This document shows, piece after piece, positions 5,565 to 7,377 of a DNA stretch of 7,377 nt (within the stretch, counting starts at the first letter, position 1; every line of letters starts with the position of its first letter). This DNA comes from Symbiobacteriaceae bacterium (GTDB taxonomy: Bacteria; Bacillota; JAAYKD01; WRDA01): contig WREE01000099.1 in assembly GCA_009779515.1 (NCBI GenBank), positions 1 through 7,377 of the forward strand, written 5' to 3'. The position numbers and the translations under genes were made by a program. Below the pieces are notes generated by a model that was not told the origin of the DNA, searched no databases, and saw only the letters and a program-made list of their open reading frames with translations.

Positions 5565-6464
5565 ATGTTAATGGTCATGTACAGCATTTTAGCGGGAGTA
5601 GGAGGCACTACCTTAGGAGGAGTTCTTACCCTCCTTTTTGGCGAACGCAACGAAAAAATTGACTCCTGGCTACTCTCCTTTGCCGGTGGGGTCATGGTTA
5701 GTATAGTCTGTTTTAGCCTGGTACCGGAATCTTTACACTTGGCAGGGATGATCAATACCGTCGCAGGACTGGTTTTGGGCTTTTTGATTATTATGCCATT
5801 AAACCGCTTGGTCGATATAATTACCGCGAAAAGGGAAGAGCAACTTCATCTTAAAGAGAATCTGCGCACCAACATAGCCATTCACCAAACTCCAGTCGAA
5901 CTGTACCATATCAGTCCTATCATCGCCCAAGATAGTAAAACTCAGGCGCCAGCCTCAGAAGATGAGAGTCAAAATATAGCGCCAGACGACAACGACCGGA
6001 GTAGCGAAGGTACCGAAAAAAAACAGAGCATGTTGCGTTCCGGTATTCTCATGTTTCTGGCAATTGCCCTACATAACATCCCTGAAGGTATAGCTATTGG
6101 TGCCGCCGGCAGCCATGATATGCAACTAGGTCTGCTGATAGCAGTCATGCTGGCTTTACACAACATCCCTGAGGGTATGGCAGTAGCTGCTCCTTTACTC
6201 AGTGGAGGAGTGAGAAAAGTCACGGTGGTTTTTCTCACGGCTCTCGCCGGTGCCACCACCCTCTTAGGTTGCTTGCTAGGTATGGTCTTCGGTACCATTT
6301 CCGACTTGGCTATTGCCTTCTCCCTGGCGGCAGCAGGAGGAGCTATGCTTTATGTTGTCTTCGGAGAAATGATTCCCCAAACGGTTATCATGAGTCGTAG
6401 TCGTTCAGTTACTTTGGTTACTTTAAGCGGTATCATCATCGGTTTTATGCTTTCACATATATAG
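5565..6464 (+). CDS. ZIP-family divalent metal transporter (ZupT-like)
   Basis: The 299-residue inner-membrane protein should import zinc or related divalent cations. Two membrane helices each carry the exact metal-site motif HNIPEG (170-175 and 199-204), the pattern found in ZupT-type bacterial ZIPs. Further family features are SLVPESL (51-57) near the second helix, a long polar cytosolic-type loop at about 88-157 that is rich in Asp, Glu, Ser and Gln but poor in His, and GEMIPQT (267-273) in the C-terminal helices. The loop is thus not the usual His-rich metal loop. The start at 5565 is set by AGGAGG; an upstream in-frame ATG at 5517 would add 16 residues. The gene has its own promoter and stops 10 bp before the thrS promoter with no terminator between. 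Metal specificity cannot be read from the sequence. Confidence 0.92.
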   Translation: MLMVMYSILAGVGGTTLGGVLTLLFGERNEKIDSWLLSFAGGVMVSIVCFSLVPESLHLAGMINTVAGLVLGFLIIMPLNRLVDIITAKREEQLHLKENLRTNIAIHQTPVELYHISPIIAQDSKTQAPASEDESQNIAPDDNDRSSEGTEKKQSMLRSGILMFLAIALHNIPEGIAIGAAGSHDMQLGLLIAVMLALHNIPEGMAVAAPLLSGGVRKVTVVFLTALAGATTLLGCLLGMVFGTISDLAIAFSLAAAGGAMLYVVFGEMIPQTVIMSRSRSVTLVTLSGIIIGFMLSHI

Positions 6465-6474
6465 TTGGTATCTC

Positions 6475-6502
6475 TTGACAGCCCCTAAAAAAGTGGTATG
6501 AT
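6475..6502 (+). promoter_or_regulatory. Promoter of the T-box leader and thrS
   Basis: A consensus TTGACA (6475-6480) and TATGAT (6497-6502) are 16 bp apart. Transcription should begin near 6509, just before the first conserved T-box segment. The -35 box starts 10 bp after the stop codon of the ZIP gene. Confidence 0.85.
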
Positions 6503-6508
6503 ATGACA

Positions 6509-6787
6509 AAGCTAAGATTGAGACAAGTAGTTATAGTTTTCCTTCCACAGAGAACGGGGTGTTACGCTGAAAACCCTTGTGGGCAGACTATAACCAAAAC
6601 CCCTCAGGAGCTGCCAGACGAAGCCCGACCCCGGGATAAGACTGTGCCGGTTTAGTAAATTCGTCCGTCAACGAAAAAAGAGGGCTATGTTTTACCCATA
6701 GCCAAGCAGAGTGGAACCGCGGAGATGGTATAGATAAGGCCGTTTTCGTCTCTGGAGCAGTTAAGCTTTGAGGCGAAACGGCTTTTT
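6509..6787 (+). promoter_or_regulatory. T-box riboswitch, threonine specifier (ACC), controlling thrS
   Basis: This leader senses uncharged tRNA-Thr and controls read-through into thrS. Stem I is closed by TGAG/CTCA (6519-6522 with 6603-6606). The 5' side of the specifier loop has AGTAG (6526-6530), and the 3' side offers ACC followed by A (6593-6596), a Thr codon. Above it are GTTATAGT/ACTATAAC and the distal arm with the AGAGA bulge (CCACAGAGAA, 6545-6554). Stem III is GGCTATG/CATAGCC (6683-6689 with 6697-6703). The T-box motif AGAGTGGAACCGCG (6708-6721) contains the TGGA that would pair with the tRNA end, implying discriminator U. CAGAG (6707-6711) can pair with CTCTG (6750-6754) in the antiterminator, which overlaps the terminator's 5' arm, so the two are mutually exclusive. 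Confidence 0.95.
6739..6787 (+). terminator. T-box intrinsic terminator
   Basis: The arms 6739-6752 and 6770-6782 form a 13-bp stem (GCCGTTT with AAACGGC, then CGTCTC with GAGGCG, including one G-U pair) with a single bulged T6746 and a 17-nt loop, followed by TTTTT. Its 5' arm contains the 3' half of the antiterminator. Confidence 0.92.
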
Positions 6788-6801
6788 AGCTTTCGCCTAA
6801 C

Positions 6802-6826
6802 CTTGTTCGATCCATGGTTGAACAAG
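6802..6826 (+). other. Extra hairpin between T-box terminator and thrS
   Basis: CTTGTTCGATC (6802-6812) pairs with GGTTGAACAAG (6816-6826) through 11 pairs, two of them G-U, around a CAT loop. It is followed by CTCTTTAC, a poor U-run, so it is at best a weak terminator. It may instead shape or protect the 5' end of the read-through thrS mRNA. Confidence 0.6.
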
Positions 6827-6858
6827 CTCTTTACTACCAAAGAAAGGCAGGGATTCGC

Positions 6859-7377
6859 ATGTCTCTAACAATCACCCTACCCAATGGCGAAGAGCGCCAC
6901 TACCCCGAAGGTATTACACCTAAGGATATTGCTGGAAGCATCAGCAAGACTTTAGTCGGCAAGGCGCTGCTAGCAACCCTTAACGGAGAAATTTTGGGTT
7001 TGGAGCAGCCTCTTGCCCAAGGAGGAGAGTTCCGTTTGCTAACCTGGGAAGACGAAGAAGCCCGAGAGGCCTATCGTCACACTTGCTCCCACATTATGGC
7101 TCAGGCAGTTAAAAAGCTCTTTCCTGATGCCAAGCTGGCTATTGGACCAGCTGTTGAAAATGGCTTCTACTATGACTTCCAGGTTCCCACCCCTTTTACG
7201 CCAGATCATCTGGAAGCTATTGAAGCCGAAATGCAAAAAATTATCGCCCAAAATCTACCTATCTCGCGCTTTTTTCTTCCCAGGGACGAAGCTCTGGCTT
7301 TGATGGAAGAGCAAGGAGAACTCTACAAAGTGGAACTCATCAACGATCTTCCTCTCGATATTCCTCTCTCCTTTTAC
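6859..7377 (+). CDS. thrS: Threonyl-tRNA synthetase, N-terminal part (runs off window)
   Basis: The first 173 codons of a threonyl-tRNA synthetase are present; the gene continues past the window end, where class II catalytic motifs and the anticodon-binding domain should lie. Residues 1 to about 62 are a TGS domain (SLTITLPNGEERHYPEGITPKDIA region). From about residue 65 comes the editing (SAD) domain with HTCSH (74-78), equivalent to the HxxxH of E. coli ThrRS, and AIGPAVENGFYYDF, a very close match to the E. coli segment. GELYKVELI near the end also aligns. The enzyme charges tRNA-Thr in the cytosol and removes mischarged Ser-tRNA-Thr. The ATG at 6859 has a modest purine-rich site (AAAGGCAGGGA) upstream. 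The Thr-type T-box leader in front confirms identity and regulation. Confidence 0.97.
   Translation, partial: MSLTITLPNGEERHYPEGITPKDIAGSISKTLVGKALLATLNGEILGLEQPLAQGGEFRLLTWEDEEAREAYRHTCSHIMAQAVKKLFPDAKLAIGPAVENGFYYDFQVPTPFTPDHLEAIEAEMQKIIAQNLPISRFFLPRDEALALMEEQGELYKVELINDLPLDIPLSFY

Noticed and set aside
5411..5755. Minus-strand open frame of 114 codons across the ZIP promoter
   Set aside because: It covers the ZIP promoter, ribosome binding site and 5' coding region, has no start signals and no family features.
7039..7251. Minus-strand open frame of 70 codons
   Set aside because: It is the shadow of the thrS coding frame, which is certain from the protein sequence.

Overview
The window looks like chromosome from a Gram-positive Bacillota (Firmicutes), probably Clostridia. 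The evidence is a T-box leader in front of a threonyl-tRNA synthetase gene, strong AGGAGG-type ribosome binding sites, sigma-A-like promoters with 16-17 bp spacers, and moderate base composition. The exact lineage cannot be fixed from this sequence. Nothing points to phage, plasmid or a defence system; gene content is metabolic and housekeeping.

Left part (61-5122, minus strand): four genes in one direction, read from right to left. A DASS/SLC13-type anion transporter comes first, then a membrane-anchored or secreted S41-family peptidase-like protein, a PLP-dependent Cys/Met-metabolism enzyme, and a zinc class II aldolase of the rhamnulose-1-phosphate aldolase type. The last two overlap by 13 nt and are probably translationally coupled. 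One good promoter (5146-5174) precedes the transporter; no equally good promoter was found further down, so a four-gene operon is plausible but unproven. The transporter appears to start at a rare AUU codon, since the promoter and Shine-Dalgarno both point there.

Middle (5123-5564): a divergent intergenic region between the transporter and a ZIP metal transporter. It holds two back-to-back promoters and, between them, a repeat-rich block: two identical 27-bp direct repeats (a third, diverged copy lies at 2211-2237) enclosing a GC-rich palindrome, a pair of inverted hairpin modules with compensating base changes, and a further inverted repeat. This block is the least explained part of the window.

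Right part (5565-7377, plus strand): a ZupT-like ZIP transporter gene, then with almost no gap a promoter, a complete T-box riboswitch with ACC (Thr) specifier, T-box motif and terminator, an extra hairpin, and the first 173 codons of thrS, which runs off the window. No terminator separates the ZIP gene from the T-box, so ZIP transcripts may end at the Thr-tRNA-sensing terminator.
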